Shown here: positions 7,565 through 16,504 of the stretch, piece by piece
Position numbering within the stretch: position 1 is the first letter of the stretch
Layout: every line of letters starts with the position of its first letter
From: Candidatus Chloroploca mongolica
GTDB lineage: Bacteria; Chloroflexota; Chloroflexia; Chloroflexales; Chloroflexaceae
Reading direction: 5' to 3'
DNA length: 64,000 nt
Assembly (NCBI RefSeq): GCF_004762035.2
Contig: NZ_SIJK02000025.1
Coordinates: forward strand, 19,739-83,738
Notes under the pieces: generated by a model
Seen by the model: only the letters and a program-made list of their open reading frames with translations
Told to the model about the DNA's origin: nothing
Database searches by the model: none
Program-made: the position numbers and the translations under genes

Positions 7565-8293
7565 CTAATAGGCTCCACGACTAAAGATCACAGCGGGGAT
7601 CGTGAGGGTTAAGATCTTGATATCTTTCCAGAGGCTCTGCTCGACAATATATTGGAGATCAAGCTCAACCCAGCGTTTGAAATCGAGATTGCTCCGCCCC
7701 GAGACCTGTTGGAGACCGGTGATGCCGGGTATCGCATTGAGGCGCCCAAGTTGTTCATAGCTATAGCGTGCCACCTCACTAGGGATCGCGGGCCGTGGCC
7801 CAACCAGGCTCATCTCACCCTTCAAGACATTGAAGAGTTGGGGCAGTTCATCAATGCTGAGTTTACGAATAATTTTGCCCACACGGGTAATGCGGGGATC
7901 ATCTTTCATCTTGAAGACCGGGCCATCAGCCTCGTTTTTTGCCAGTAACTCGGCTTTGCGACGTTCGGCATCAACATACATCGAGCGAAACTTATAGCAG
8001 CCAAAGGTTTCGCCATCTTTGCCTACCCGTTCCTGCTGAAAGATGACCGGCCCTGGCGAATCGAGCTTGATCGCAACGGCTGTGCCGATCATGAGGGGGG
8101 CCGTGGCAACAATGGCAGTACTGGCAAGCGAGACATCAAGCGCACGCTTCAGGTTGCTCACCACCTTCGTTCGGATTGACCACACGAGCATCCGTGCGCG
8201 TAACCGCTGGTTTGCGCGCGAACGCTCAAAGCGTCGCTCGGCGAAGATCGCGACCATCCGGGCTGTCTTGGGGTCATCTGGTGGTTGAACCAT
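7565..8293 (-). CDS. undecaprenyl-phosphate sugar phosphotransferase (WbaP/WcaJ-like)
   Basis: This 242-aa initiating transferase of the PF02397 family has one membrane segment at about 54-75 (RALDVSLASTAIVATAPLM). The cytosolic catalytic part contains QERVGKDGETFGCYKFRSM, DELPQLFNVLKGEMSLVGPRP and PGITGLQQVSGRSNL. It is the short form, without the multi-spanning N-terminal domain of WcaJ. AAAGGAG precedes ATG 8293. It should transfer a sugar-1-phosphate to the lipid carrier to start the glycan built by the divergent operon at 8760-16417. Confidence 0.92.
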   Translation of the reverse strand: MVQPPDDPKTARMVAIFAERRFERSRANQRLRARMLVWSIRTKVVSNLKRALDVSLASTAIVATAPLMIGTAVAIKLDSPGPVIFQQERVGKDGETFGCYKFRSMYVDAERRKAELLAKNEADGPVFKMKDDPRITRVGKIIRKLSIDELPQLFNVLKGEMSLVGPRPAIPSEVARYSYEQLGRLNAIPGITGLQQVSGRSNLDFKRWVELDLQYIVEQSLWKDIKILTLTIPAVIFSRGAY

Positions 8294-8759
8294 CGCCTCT
8301 TACTCCTTTGAAATGCATGCATGCAAGGCTAACGATACGATGCTTTGCTCTACTTTACCTGAAATTTTAAACAATTGCCTTACACCTCGGCAGCGCTCAG
8401 ATAAAGATTAGTTCACGTGCTCAGTGCTGGTCTGTTCTGGATATGGCCTTGAGGCGTGATGGGAAGGATGCTTTTGGCCAGCTTGTCTGCTCGCTCTGCG
8501 CCTCTCTTTGCCGAAATGAACCCTTCGTTGTATTGGTTTTCTGAGGCTATAGTATCACCTTTTGTTCATTCAGGATAGCCCGATTGTCACTACCAATGAC
8601 AAAGATGTCAGCCTCAGGTGTGGTATGCTACCATCACAAGCAGAGCGGCGTTGTAGCGTGGCATCGTCCATTCATTTACTGTTTACTGTCTGGTTATACC
8701 TGTCTGGTATGCTCTTCACAAGGGGCAATGCAGCTTGAGGTTAGGCGAAGGATACGAGC
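8294..8759. promoter_or_regulatory. divergent intergenic region of the exopolysaccharide locus
   Basis: These 466 bp separate the minus-strand sugar transferase and the plus-strand Wzz-like operon, so promoters for both must lie here. No convincing consensus -35/-10 pair, operator or structured RNA was found. A GCATGCATGCA alternating run is present near 8315, and AT-rich segments at 8350-8375 and 8540-8575 could be promoter cores. Confidence 0.4.
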
Positions 8760-9827
8760 ATGTCGCGCCGGTTTATCTTGCGTTTTATCGAAACATTATT
8801 GCGTCATCGTTGGTTGCATCTCTTGCCTGTGGTGGGCTTGACGCTGCTGGCAATCCCGTTTTTACTGACGCCAGTCTATATCTCCCACGCCACGATTTAT
8901 CTGCAGCGTGATAATCTGCTTGAAACCCTGACGGCCATTCGGCTTCGTGATACGGCTTTTGGCGGTGTCACCGTGGTGAGCCTGGCCCAGATCACGGCCA
9001 GTGAATTTCAGGCGTTAGCTTCAACCGATGCGTTTGCTTCCGCCGTTATCGCCGAGACGGATCTGCGCGATCAGTTGAATGGTTCTCCAGGTGAGGTTGA
9101 GCAGGTGCTCAACCTGTACCGTGAGTCATTTACGGTCACTATCCCGGCTGATAATCTGATCCGGCTCGAGATCGAGGCTGAGCGTCCTGAACTGGCCTAT
9201 CAATTGGCGATGGCAACCCTTAATGCGTACCGTGCCTGGAATATCAATCGGAGTATTGTTGAAGGCCAGATTGCTCAGTCCTTTTTTGCTGAACTGATCG
9301 AACCCTATCAGCGGGATCTTGCTGATGCGCGTGATGCCCAGCGGCGCTATCTTCAACTCTATCCCGATCCTGCCGTCGGCAATCGCCCCGTCGAAGAAGT
9401 GCTCGAACTGACCCGCCTGCAGAATGAGGTGACGTTGCTCGAGATGCGCTTGCAGGATATCCAGGATAAAGCCGAACAAGCCCGCCTGGCCGAGTTGCAG
9501 ACCGATCGTGATATTGATCAGACCTATCGGATTATTGATCTTCCGGGTGTTCCGCCAGCACCTGAACCAATGTTCGCACGCCTGTTGTTGGCAACCATCT
9601 TTCCGCTCGCTGGGTTGCTCGTGATGATTATGGTTGTGTTCGCAAGGATGGCCTTTGATCGCACGTTGCTCTTCCGGATCGACGTGTATGAAGAATTGGC
9701 GTTACCAGTCCTCACCGAGGTTCCTCCGGCGCGGCAGCATCTGGTACCCGCGCCGCAGATCAGAGGGCGTACCGCTCCATCAACACCACCAATTGATGAT
9801 CCACTCACCAGAACCGCTACTTCCTGA
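8760..9827 (+). CDS. Wzz-like polysaccharide co-polymerase (copy 1)
   Basis: This 355-aa protein has a membrane helix near residues 20-40 and another near 270-295. A periplasmic, mostly helical region with coiled-coil character lies at 180-245. This is the topology of chain-length determinant proteins. A 60-residue proline-rich cytosolic tail follows the second helix. It is a clear paralogue of the product of 18355-19416: both begin with the same spacing to an LRF-[IL]-ET segment and share the YLQRD/YVQRDSL and LYPDP blocks. It is the first gene of the operon containing flippase, ATPase and polymerase, and should set polymer length or assist export. Confidence 0.78.
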   Translation: MSRRFILRFIETLLRHRWLHLLPVVGLTLLAIPFLLTPVYISHATIYLQRDNLLETLTAIRLRDTAFGGVTVVSLAQITASEFQALASTDAFASAVIAETDLRDQLNGSPGEVEQVLNLYRESFTVTIPADNLIRLEIEAERPELAYQLAMATLNAYRAWNINRSIVEGQIAQSFFAELIEPYQRDLADARDAQRRYLQLYPDPAVGNRPVEEVLELTRLQNEVTLLEMRLQDIQDKAEQARLAELQTDRDIDQTYRIIDLPGVPPAPEPMFARLLLATIFPLAGLLVMIMVVFARMAFDRTLLFRIDVYEELALPVLTEVPPARQHLVPAPQIRGRTAPSTPPIDDPLTRTATS

Positions 9828-9846
9828 GCCATAAGGTAGTTTCTCA

Positions 9847-11331
9847 ATGTCGCACTCCAAGGAAGTCATCTTCAAAAATGCCCGGGTCATGCTCGCATCA
9901 CAGTTGATCACCTGGATGCTCACCCTCGTCTTCTCGATTATCATGCGGCGTTTTCTTGGGCCGGAAGGTTCAGGGCATATCGTGATCGCGATGTCGATCT
10001 GGTCAATTATGGGTGTTTTTATTGGCTTTGGGATGGACATCCTTCTCGCTAAAGAGATTGCCCGTGATCGTGAGCGTGCCGCCGAGTTGCTTGGCACCTC
10101 CTATTTCATCAGATTCGTCTTTTATGTGATCAGTGTGGGTCTCGTCTATTGGTACAGTGTTGCCCTCAAGTTTACGCCTGACGTTATGCTGTTGATCCAG
10201 TTGATTGGACTCATGGCCTTCCTGTTTCAACTCTCCAGCGCCAGCTCAGCGGCCTTGCAGGGGCTTGAGACGATGGAGTATATCTCGTTATCAGAGATTG
10301 TCAGCAAGTTTATCCATATGGTCTTTGGGATCACCGTGCTCATGCTTGGTTTTCGTGAACTGGCTGTGGCGATGGTGATGACGACGACAGCCCTGCTGAC
10401 GTTTCTGATGCAAGCCTATTTTCTCTATCGCTATCATCATTTGACGCCGCGGGTGCGCCTTGCGGCGAGCCGTACGATTTTGACCATGAGTCTGCCATAT
10501 GTTGCCACCATTTTTGGCATGGTTGCGTATGATGAATTATCGATCCAGACACTCTCGATTCAACTGGATGCGACTGAGGTAGGGTGGTATGGGGCTTCGA
10601 TGCAGATTTTTGGCGCGTTGCTCTTTGGGGCCGTTATTTTCAATACGGTCACGTTTCCGCCCATGGCCCGTGCCCATAAAACTAACCCGGAAGGCATGCC
10701 CGCCCTGCTGCGTCGGAGCCTTTCCCTGATCTTGATGCTCAGTGTCCCGATTGGCTTTGGTGTCTTTGCTGTTGCTGATCAGTTTATCTATCTGCTCTTT
10801 GGGGCTGAATTTGCCCCCAGTGGTGATATTCTTCAGGTGCTCGGGTTTGTGGTTATTTTTATGTATCTCAATACGCTCTTTGGGCAGTATTTCGTCTCGA
10901 TTGATCGCCAGCATATCTGGACGATGGTGATGATTGTGACGGCTGTCATGATTGTGCCGCTCAATTTTCTTTTTGTACCCTGGAGCCAGCGTGTTTTTGG
11001 GATCGGGGCAATCGGTGGGGCTTTCAGTTTCCTAGTGACCCAGGTCGGTCAGGTGGTGGCCGGCTGGTTCCTCGTTCCTCGCGGAACCCTTGATGGCAAG
11101 ACAATCATTCATTCGTTCAAGGTGGTTGCGGTGGCTCTGATCATGCTCCTGTGTGTCTGGCCGTTTCGTGATCTGTTTCTCGCGATTCCTATCTTGATCG
11201 GCGCGCTGGTCTACCCGACCTTGATTGTTCTGCTGCGGGTCATTGCTCCAGATGATTTACAGATGGTGATCGATTTTGCCCGCAGTGCATTTGTCCGCCT
11301 GCGTAAGTCTGGTGCTGATACGGTCAATTAG
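9847..11331 (+). CDS. Wzx-type oligosaccharide flippase
   Basis: This 494-aa polytopic membrane protein has about 12-14 predicted helices and belongs to the MATE-like/MOP superfamily of polysaccharide transporters. The N-terminal stretch (VIFKNARVMLASQLITWML, then RRFLGPEGSGH) is typical. It is expected to flip undecaprenyl-linked repeat units across the membrane. It starts 19 bp after the Wzz-like gene, with a modest ribosome binding site. Confidence 0.9.
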   Translation: MSHSKEVIFKNARVMLASQLITWMLTLVFSIIMRRFLGPEGSGHIVIAMSIWSIMGVFIGFGMDILLAKEIARDRERAAELLGTSYFIRFVFYVISVGLVYWYSVALKFTPDVMLLIQLIGLMAFLFQLSSASSAALQGLETMEYISLSEIVSKFIHMVFGITVLMLGFRELAVAMVMTTTALLTFLMQAYFLYRYHHLTPRVRLAASRTILTMSLPYVATIFGMVAYDELSIQTLSIQLDATEVGWYGASMQIFGALLFGAVIFNTVTFPPMARAHKTNPEGMPALLRRSLSLILMLSVPIGFGVFAVADQFIYLLFGAEFAPSGDILQVLGFVVIFMYLNTLFGQYFVSIDRQHIWTMVMIVTAVMIVPLNFLFVPWSQRVFGIGAIGGAFSFLVTQVGQVVAGWFLVPRGTLDGKTIIHSFKVVAVALIMLLCVWPFRDLFLAIPILIGALVYPTLIVLLRVIAPDDLQMVIDFARSAFVRLRKSGADTVN

Positions 11332-11352
11332 TCAGAGAAGGGGAGATCGTCC

Positions 11353-12153
11353 ATGTTGTCACGACGTAAAGAGCGTATGCCAGTCGATGGTGCCGAATAT
11401 GAATTGATGTTGAGTACGGCTGATGGCAAAGATATGCTCGCCTTCTCTGGAGAAGTAGTGACGAGTATGCGGCGCATGTTGACGACGTTGATGTATCAGT
11501 CCACGATGCCCCGCAGCATTGCCTGTATCTCGGCGCTGCAACAGGAAGGCGTAACCTATCTTACGCTCGCCATGGCGACAACGCTCGCCCATGATGTCGA
11601 GGCTCGCGTCTGTGCGGTAGAGGTGAACTGGTGGCATCCCGGGATGCATCAATATCTTGCGGGGCAACCGCCCGCCCTCCGTACGGGCAACAAGCGCAAG
11701 CAGCGCAAATCTGCCGCCGCGATGGAGCCGCCAATGCCTGGCCCTGATGATCCGGGCCTCGGGGCGGTCGTACAGGGTACACTGGCGCTCGAAAAGGCCC
11801 TTGTGCCGACTGACCGTGCTAATCTGTGGCTTCTCCCGGCTGGTTTTGTGGCCCCCGATGCACGTTCCGCTGTTGCCCGTAGTAGTGAGCTCAAAGCGGT
11901 GTTTGCCTCGCTGGCGGAACAGTTCGATTATCTGTTCATTGATGTGCCAGCTGTGGCTACGAGTAGTGATACGCTCGCGTTGACGTCACTGGCCGAGGCG
12001 GCCTGTGTGGTGGTGCGCCATGGCGTGACCCCGATCAATACGGTCAAGCTTGCCCTCGATGAGGTCAAGCATATGCCCGTGCTTGGTGTGGTCTTGAATC
12101 AAGTCAATCTGTATACCCCTGATTGGATTTTGGGTCTCTTGCCTCAGGAGTAG
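11353..12153 (+). CDS. BY-kinase-like/MinD-fold ATPase with degenerate Walker A
   Basis: This 266-aa protein aligns with CpsD/CapB-type cytosolic tyrosine-kinase domains by order of motifs. The P-loop position reads ALQQEGVTYLT (61-71), where GEGKTT is expected, so the nucleotide-binding lysine is V67. The Walker A' motif reads VEVNWWHP (89-96), with both aspartates changed. Walker B (YLFIDVPAVATSSD) is preserved. There is no C-terminal tyrosine cluster. It is located between Wzx and Wzy genes, as expected for a Wzz partner. Catalysis is doubtful; it may act as a structural or regulatory pseudo-kinase. Confidence 0.72.
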   Translation: MLSRRKERMPVDGAEYELMLSTADGKDMLAFSGEVVTSMRRMLTTLMYQSTMPRSIACISALQQEGVTYLTLAMATTLAHDVEARVCAVEVNWWHPGMHQYLAGQPPALRTGNKRKQRKSAAAMEPPMPGPDDPGLGAVVQGTLALEKALVPTDRANLWLLPAGFVAPDARSAVARSSELKAVFASLAEQFDYLFIDVPAVATSSDTLALTSLAEAACVVVRHGVTPINTVKLALDEVKHMPVLGVVLNQVNLYTPDWILGLLPQE

Positions 12154-12157
12154 ATGC

Positions 12158-12292
12158 ATGACGCAGTTTATTGTCTTGATGCTCATTTTTAGCATGATCG
12201 GCATTCTTTTACGTAAGAAGCCATTTATCTATACCCAATTCGTGCTTGCGTTGATCGTTGTGCTCTTTATGGTTCGTTTGTATTTTTTCTAA
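12158..12292 (+). CDS. 44-aa single-pass membrane peptide
   Basis: This short gene starts at ATG 12158, 7 bp after a CAGGAG site, and ends with TAA at 12290-12292. It fits exactly between the ATPase stop (12153) and the polymerase start (12298). The product is one or two hydrophobic helices with a central RKK, beginning MTQFIVLMLIFSM. The tight spacing inside an operon and the good ribosome binding site argue that it is translated. Function is unknown; a small accessory of the Wzy/Wzz membrane complex is plausible. Confidence 0.65.
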   Translation: MTQFIVLMLIFSMIGILLRKKPFIYTQFVLALIVVLFMVRLYFF

Positions 12293-12297
12293 CGCGT

Positions 12298-13890
12298 ATG
12301 ACCCAGCATAATCCACCCGTTTCGTTGTCGACGACGATGCCGCTGATGCGGCGTATCTCGACCCTTGGACAGCAACTCGCCTATGCGCGACGCAAGCATG
12401 TGCTTTTGTCGCTGGCAGGGCTTGGCTTTAGTCTGCTGGTTGCCCTGGCTTTCTTTCTCCTTGGGCCTGGGCCGGCGGCTCTGGCCTGGCTCATCTTTAT
12501 GATGGTCGTCGGGGTCATTTTCTATAACCCGCGCTATGGGCTCTATCTGATCGTTGGCTTTACTGTTGCCGCAGATGGGGTCTTGTTGCCGTGGTACCCG
12601 ATGAGTAAAAATCTCTCGAGTCCCGAATCGATCATGTATCTTGGCCGGATTGCTAGCTTTAGCCCCCTCGAGATCTTGCTTGCGCTGCTGGTGCTCAGTT
12701 GGTTTCTGCGTTTGCTCGCAACCCGGCGTTTCACCGTGCCCTTCGGCCCGATCTTCTTCTGGACGCTGATTTTTATCGCGTTTGTTGCCCTGGGCTTTGC
12801 CTATGGGATCTTTCGTAGTGGAGATACGACGATTGCGCTCTGGTCGATTCGCTCGATGTTTTACCTGCCCATCATGATCCTGATGGTGAGTCAGTATATC
12901 GAGACCCGCGAACATGTCCGTGCCCTCTTCTGGAGTGTGCTGTTTGGCCTGACGTTTAATGCGCTCTATGGCTTCTATTTTGTCGCGATACAACTCAATT
13001 GGGCTTATGCTGAGTTGAATGAAATTGCCGAGCATCCTCTGTCAATTCAGTGGAATACGATCTTTTTGTTGGCGGGGATGTTGATTTTTCTGGCCCGTGC
13101 CGAGCCAGTGACCCGCCCGATGCTCTGGTATACGCTCTTGATCTTGCCGTTTTTGCTGGTTGCGTATGTTGGTAATCAACGTCGTGCTGGGTATCTTGTT
13201 CTAGCTGTTGCACTCATTGTCTTTGCGCTGTTGCTCTTCTGGTTTCATCGTCGCATCTTTCTGATCTTTGTCTTGATTCCCGGCTTGCTCTTTGGTGTCT
13301 ATCTCGTTGCGTTCTGGAATGTTCAGTCGGCACCAGGCGCTCTGGCGCAGATGATCCGGGTCGAGGTTGACCCTCCCCCTGAAACCCGCGACTCTTCGTC
13401 AAACCTCTATCGCGATCTTGAGAATGCGAATCTCTTGTATACGATCCGTCAGGCTCCGTTGCTGGGGATTGGTTTTGGCCATGCGTTCTATAAGCCTTTT
13501 CCTATGGCTGATATTAGCTTTTTTATCTGGGCTGATTATATTCCCCATAATTCGATCCTCTGGATCTGGGTGCAGACGGGCCTGGGCGGTTTTTTTGCCA
13601 TGATGATGTTGATTGGAGTCTCGCTTGCGCTGGGGGCACGCCGCCTGTTTCAAGCACCACCTGGTGAAATGAGAGCCTTTGCCTTTGTGGCCTTTAGTTA
13701 TGTGCTGATGCATGTGCTCTTTACCTACCTTGATATAGCCTGGCAGCCTCAGAGTATGGTCTATCTGGGGGCCATGATGGGCTTGATTAGTGTGTTTGAT
13801 CGTATTGTTGCTCATCCTGTTGCGGTGCCATCGCAACGCTGGCCCTGGCAACCGGTGCCTCAGCCTTCCCCTGGCCTCCAGCAACTTTGA
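12298..13890 (+). CDS. Wzy/O-antigen ligase family membrane protein
   Basis: This 530-aa protein has about 12 hydrophobic helices. A large extracytoplasmic loop before the last helices contains PPPETRDSSSNLYRDLEN and LLGIGFGHAF, the GxGFG-like region of the Wzy_C/O-antigen ligase family. The last 40 residues are a proline-rich cytosolic tail. It should polymerise or ligate the glycan repeat units delivered by the upstream flippase. Confidence 0.85.
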   Translation: MTQHNPPVSLSTTMPLMRRISTLGQQLAYARRKHVLLSLAGLGFSLLVALAFFLLGPGPAALAWLIFMMVVGVIFYNPRYGLYLIVGFTVAADGVLLPWYPMSKNLSSPESIMYLGRIASFSPLEILLALLVLSWFLRLLATRRFTVPFGPIFFWTLIFIAFVALGFAYGIFRSGDTTIALWSIRSMFYLPIMILMVSQYIETREHVRALFWSVLFGLTFNALYGFYFVAIQLNWAYAELNEIAEHPLSIQWNTIFLLAGMLIFLARAEPVTRPMLWYTLLILPFLLVAYVGNQRRAGYLVLAVALIVFALLLFWFHRRIFLIFVLIPGLLFGVYLVAFWNVQSAPGALAQMIRVEVDPPPETRDSSSNLYRDLENANLLYTIRQAPLLGIGFGHAFYKPFPMADISFFIWADYIPHNSILWIWVQTGLGGFFAMMMLIGVSLALGARRLFQAPPGEMRAFAFVAFSYVLMHVLFTYLDIAWQPQSMVYLGAMMGLISVFDRIVAHPVAVPSQRWPWQPVPQPSPGLQQL

Positions 13891-13903
13891 GGTGAGGATC
13901 ACG

Positions 13904-14707
13904 ATGCGTTCCTTCGTTGTGTTGATGTTGGTGTTCCTCGTTGCGCTTGGTGGTTGTGGGTCGTCTGCTTCGACGACGGATCCGTCGCCCCGTCCAACCG
14001 CGACGATCGCTCCGCTCTTTACTGGCCAGGTGCCAACGATCCCGCCAACACTCTTCCCAACGGTGGCGCCTCGTCCGACCCGGGTTGTCACTGAGCCTCC
14101 TCGTGAGATGGCGACCCGCCAGGCTGAGGCGCGTCGTGATGCCTCCAGTCAGTTTTTGACGGAGTTTGTCATCTTTGATGATCAATTCGCACCCGGTTGG
14201 GGCGTCAGCGAGAGCTGGAATATGCAGATTCAACTGCAAAATCAGTTCGCAACCTCGGGCCGTACTGCGCTCCAGGCGACGCCGTTGCAATATGGCTTCC
14301 GTGGCCTCTTCTTTGCCAATGGCCCCCAGGGTGGCACCTATCCTCGCTCTGAGGTTCTTGGGATGCGCTTTTATGTCAGCGGTGGGGCCAATGTCCTTGA
14401 GCCTGATAGCCTCATTGTTCGGGTGACGGGCAGCAATCGCTATCCCTACCATGTTCAGGGCGATACGTCGGTGCGCTTGCCTGAACGTGGTGCCGATCAG
14501 ACACTGGTCTTTCCTGAACTTGGCTTGAGCCAGTTTGGCCTGCGCCGTGCCCTCGAGCCTGGTGAATGGGCTGAAATTGAGGTCTGGCTCGATGGTTACG
14601 ATCAGGTAGACTATACCTATGTGACGGGTCTTGTGCTGATGAATGATGCATCCTATGTCAAGACCTTTTATGTTGATCGAGTGGTGCTATTACTGCGCCG
14701 TTCGTAG
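13904..14707 (+). CDS. lipoprotein of unknown function (exopolysaccharide operon)
   Basis: This 267-aa protein has a lipoprotein signal peptide (MRSFVVLMLVFLVALGGC, cysteine at 18) and a Ser/Thr/Pro-rich linker to about residue 75. A compact C-terminal domain of about 180 residues follows, containing LRFYVSGG-like and WAEIEVWLDGYD segments. This looks like a jelly-roll carbohydrate-binding or concanavalin-like module; that is inference from pattern only. ATG 13904 was chosen because it begins the signal peptide and follows GAGGTGAGGA. It lies between the polymerase and a glycoside hydrolase gene. Confidence 0.65.
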   Translation: MRSFVVLMLVFLVALGGCGSSASTTDPSPRPTATIAPLFTGQVPTIPPTLFPTVAPRPTRVVTEPPREMATRQAEARRDASSQFLTEFVIFDDQFAPGWGVSESWNMQIQLQNQFATSGRTALQATPLQYGFRGLFFANGPQGGTYPRSEVLGMRFYVSGGANVLEPDSLIVRVTGSNRYPYHVQGDTSVRLPERGADQTLVFPELGLSQFGLRRALEPGEWAEIEVWLDGYDQVDYTYVTGLVLMNDASYVKTFYVDRVVLLLRRS

Positions 14708-14731
14708 CTCGCTCTATCGAAGGAGTTTTTG

Positions 14732-16417
14732 ATGAAATATAGATCGATCTGGTTACTGGGTGTGTTGCTGTTGAGCAGTCTGCTTGGGTTGCAAGCTTGT
14801 GGCAGCCAAACTGCTCAGGTTGTGCCCTCGCCTCTCCCTGTTGAGGCGACGCCAACTCCACTGCCAGAGTCAGATCCGGCGCTACCTTCAGACGCATCAC
14901 CTGTACCCTCGCCTCTTGATCACGATGGCACGCTTCAACTTGATGCAACGGCCTCGGGGCAGGCGATCGATGCGCGCCTCTTTGGTACCAATGTTCCCGC
15001 CTGGCTCAATCCGAGTGGGTTGGCTGATCCGACCTTGATCGAACGCACGATCACCGCAGGTACAACGGTGATCCGGATGCCCGGCGGCAGTTGGAGTAAT
15101 CACTACGACTGGCTGGGTTGCCAACTCGGTGACGAGGCGAACTGTTACTGGACCTGGGCCGCTCAGCCGATTCATTTCCTTGAACTCTTGTCCCGCGTTG
15201 ATCAGGAAGGGATGTGGACGATCAATTTTAATGGGACGTCCCAGGAAGCTGCCGCGCTGGTTGCCTTCTTTAACGCTATGCCCGATGATTCACGTGAAAT
15301 CGGTGTCGATCGCCGTGGCCGCGATTGGAAGACCGTCGGCCACTGGGCGCAACTCCGTGCTGAGCTTGGCTATCCCGAACCGGTGCCGATCAAGCTTTGG
15401 GAAATCGGTAACGAAATCTATGGTGGCAAAGAGGATGTTGGCAAAGGCTGCACACCCTGGGGCTGGGAAGAGGGCGGCTGGACCTGTGATGGCACCGAGT
15501 ATGTGCTGGGACGTGGTGAAGGTGCTGAGCGTGACGAGGGCTTCCTTGATTTTCGCAATGCGATGCAGGCCGTTGATCCTACGATCCTCGTCGGGGCGGT
15601 TGGTGTCCCGTTCCAGGATGATTGGAATAACTGGGGCAATGATGTGATCGCTGCGGCGGGTGATGCGATGGATTTCTATGTTGTCCATCAATATCCCTAC
15701 TATGAACCGCCATCCTCGATCCAAGAACCGCTCGCCGAGCCCCAACAGACCTGGCAGGCGATCGTTGCTGATGTCCACGCAGCCTTCGACCGCTATGCCG
15801 GTGGCCGTCGTGTCCCGATTGCCGTCACTGAATACAATCTCTTCTCGTTCCAGGATTTTGATACCGAACGCTGGATGACGCGGGCGATCAATATGCTCCA
15901 TCTGGCCGATACCATTGGGCAGATGGCCGTGCATGGTGTGGCAATGGGCAACCAGTGGAACCTTGCCAATGGTGAGACCGATAGCTTTGGTAATTATGGC
16001 CTGCTTGATGCGGGCAGCCTCGAACGTTACCCACAGTACTATGTCTTCCCGCTCTGGACGAACTTTGGGAACACGCTGTTGCCCATCGAGTCGTCGTTCG
16101 ATCCAGCGACCACGCTCAGTGTCTATGCCGGACGCAAGGATGAGAACACCCTCACGCTGCTGGTTATCAACAAGCAGGGCCAGGCACAGCGTGCGTTGAT
16201 TGCCCTTGATGGGGTGGCTGAAGTGACTGGCGCACGGGTTGACGTGGCGGCAGCCGATTCACTCGACGCAATGCAGGTGCGCTGGAATGGGGTGGCTGAT
16301 CCTGCGAATGATTTGAGCGATGCGCCTCCAACCGAGTTGACCGGGGTGAGCAGTCGCTTTATCTACGCGTTTGCCCCATACTCGGTAAGTTTATTGCAGA
16401 TCGATATCCAACCTTGA
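14732..16417 (+). CDS. lipoprotein glycoside hydrolase, clan GH-A (GH51/GH39-like)
   Basis: This 561-aa protein has a lipobox (LLGLQAC) and a Pro/Ser-rich linker. A TIM-barrel catalytic domain from about residue 70 to 440 follows, then a C-terminal beta-sandwich of about 110 residues. The probable acid/base is E228 in WEIGNEIYG and the nucleophile E367 in AVTEYNLF, the spacing and motifs of alpha-L-arabinofuranosidase-type clan A enzymes. ATG 14732 follows AAGGAG by 7 bp. Attached outside the membrane at the end of the export operon, it may trim or edit the exported polysaccharide. Substrate specificity cannot be read from sequence. Confidence 0.78.
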   Translation: MKYRSIWLLGVLLLSSLLGLQACGSQTAQVVPSPLPVEATPTPLPESDPALPSDASPVPSPLDHDGTLQLDATASGQAIDARLFGTNVPAWLNPSGLADPTLIERTITAGTTVIRMPGGSWSNHYDWLGCQLGDEANCYWTWAAQPIHFLELLSRVDQEGMWTINFNGTSQEAAALVAFFNAMPDDSREIGVDRRGRDWKTVGHWAQLRAELGYPEPVPIKLWEIGNEIYGGKEDVGKGCTPWGWEEGGWTCDGTEYVLGRGEGAERDEGFLDFRNAMQAVDPTILVGAVGVPFQDDWNNWGNDVIAAAGDAMDFYVVHQYPYYEPPSSIQEPLAEPQQTWQAIVADVHAAFDRYAGGRRVPIAVTEYNLFSFQDFDTERWMTRAINMLHLADTIGQMAVHGVAMGNQWNLANGETDSFGNYGLLDAGSLERYPQYYVFPLWTNFGNTLLPIESSFDPATTLSVYAGRKDENTLTLLVINKQGQAQRALIALDGVAEVTGARVDVAAADSLDAMQVRWNGVADPANDLSDAPPTELTGVSSRFIYAFAPYSVSLLQIDIQP

Positions 16418-16428
16418 TGGAAACCCAT

Positions 16429-16483
16429 CATCGCACGCATCCAAAAGAGCCAGCATTGCTGGCTCTTTTGGATGCGTGCGATG
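16429..16483. terminator. 26-bp perfect hairpin with GCCAGC-ATT-GCTGGC core
   Basis: Arms 16429-16454 and 16458-16483 are perfectly complementary around loop ATT. It is placed between the convergent glycoside hydrolase (plus) and HlyD-like (minus) genes. One of six hairpins here sharing the GCCAGC/GCTGGC tip. Confidence 0.8.
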
Positions 16484-16504
16484 GTTATACCAAAGGAATT
16501 GGTG

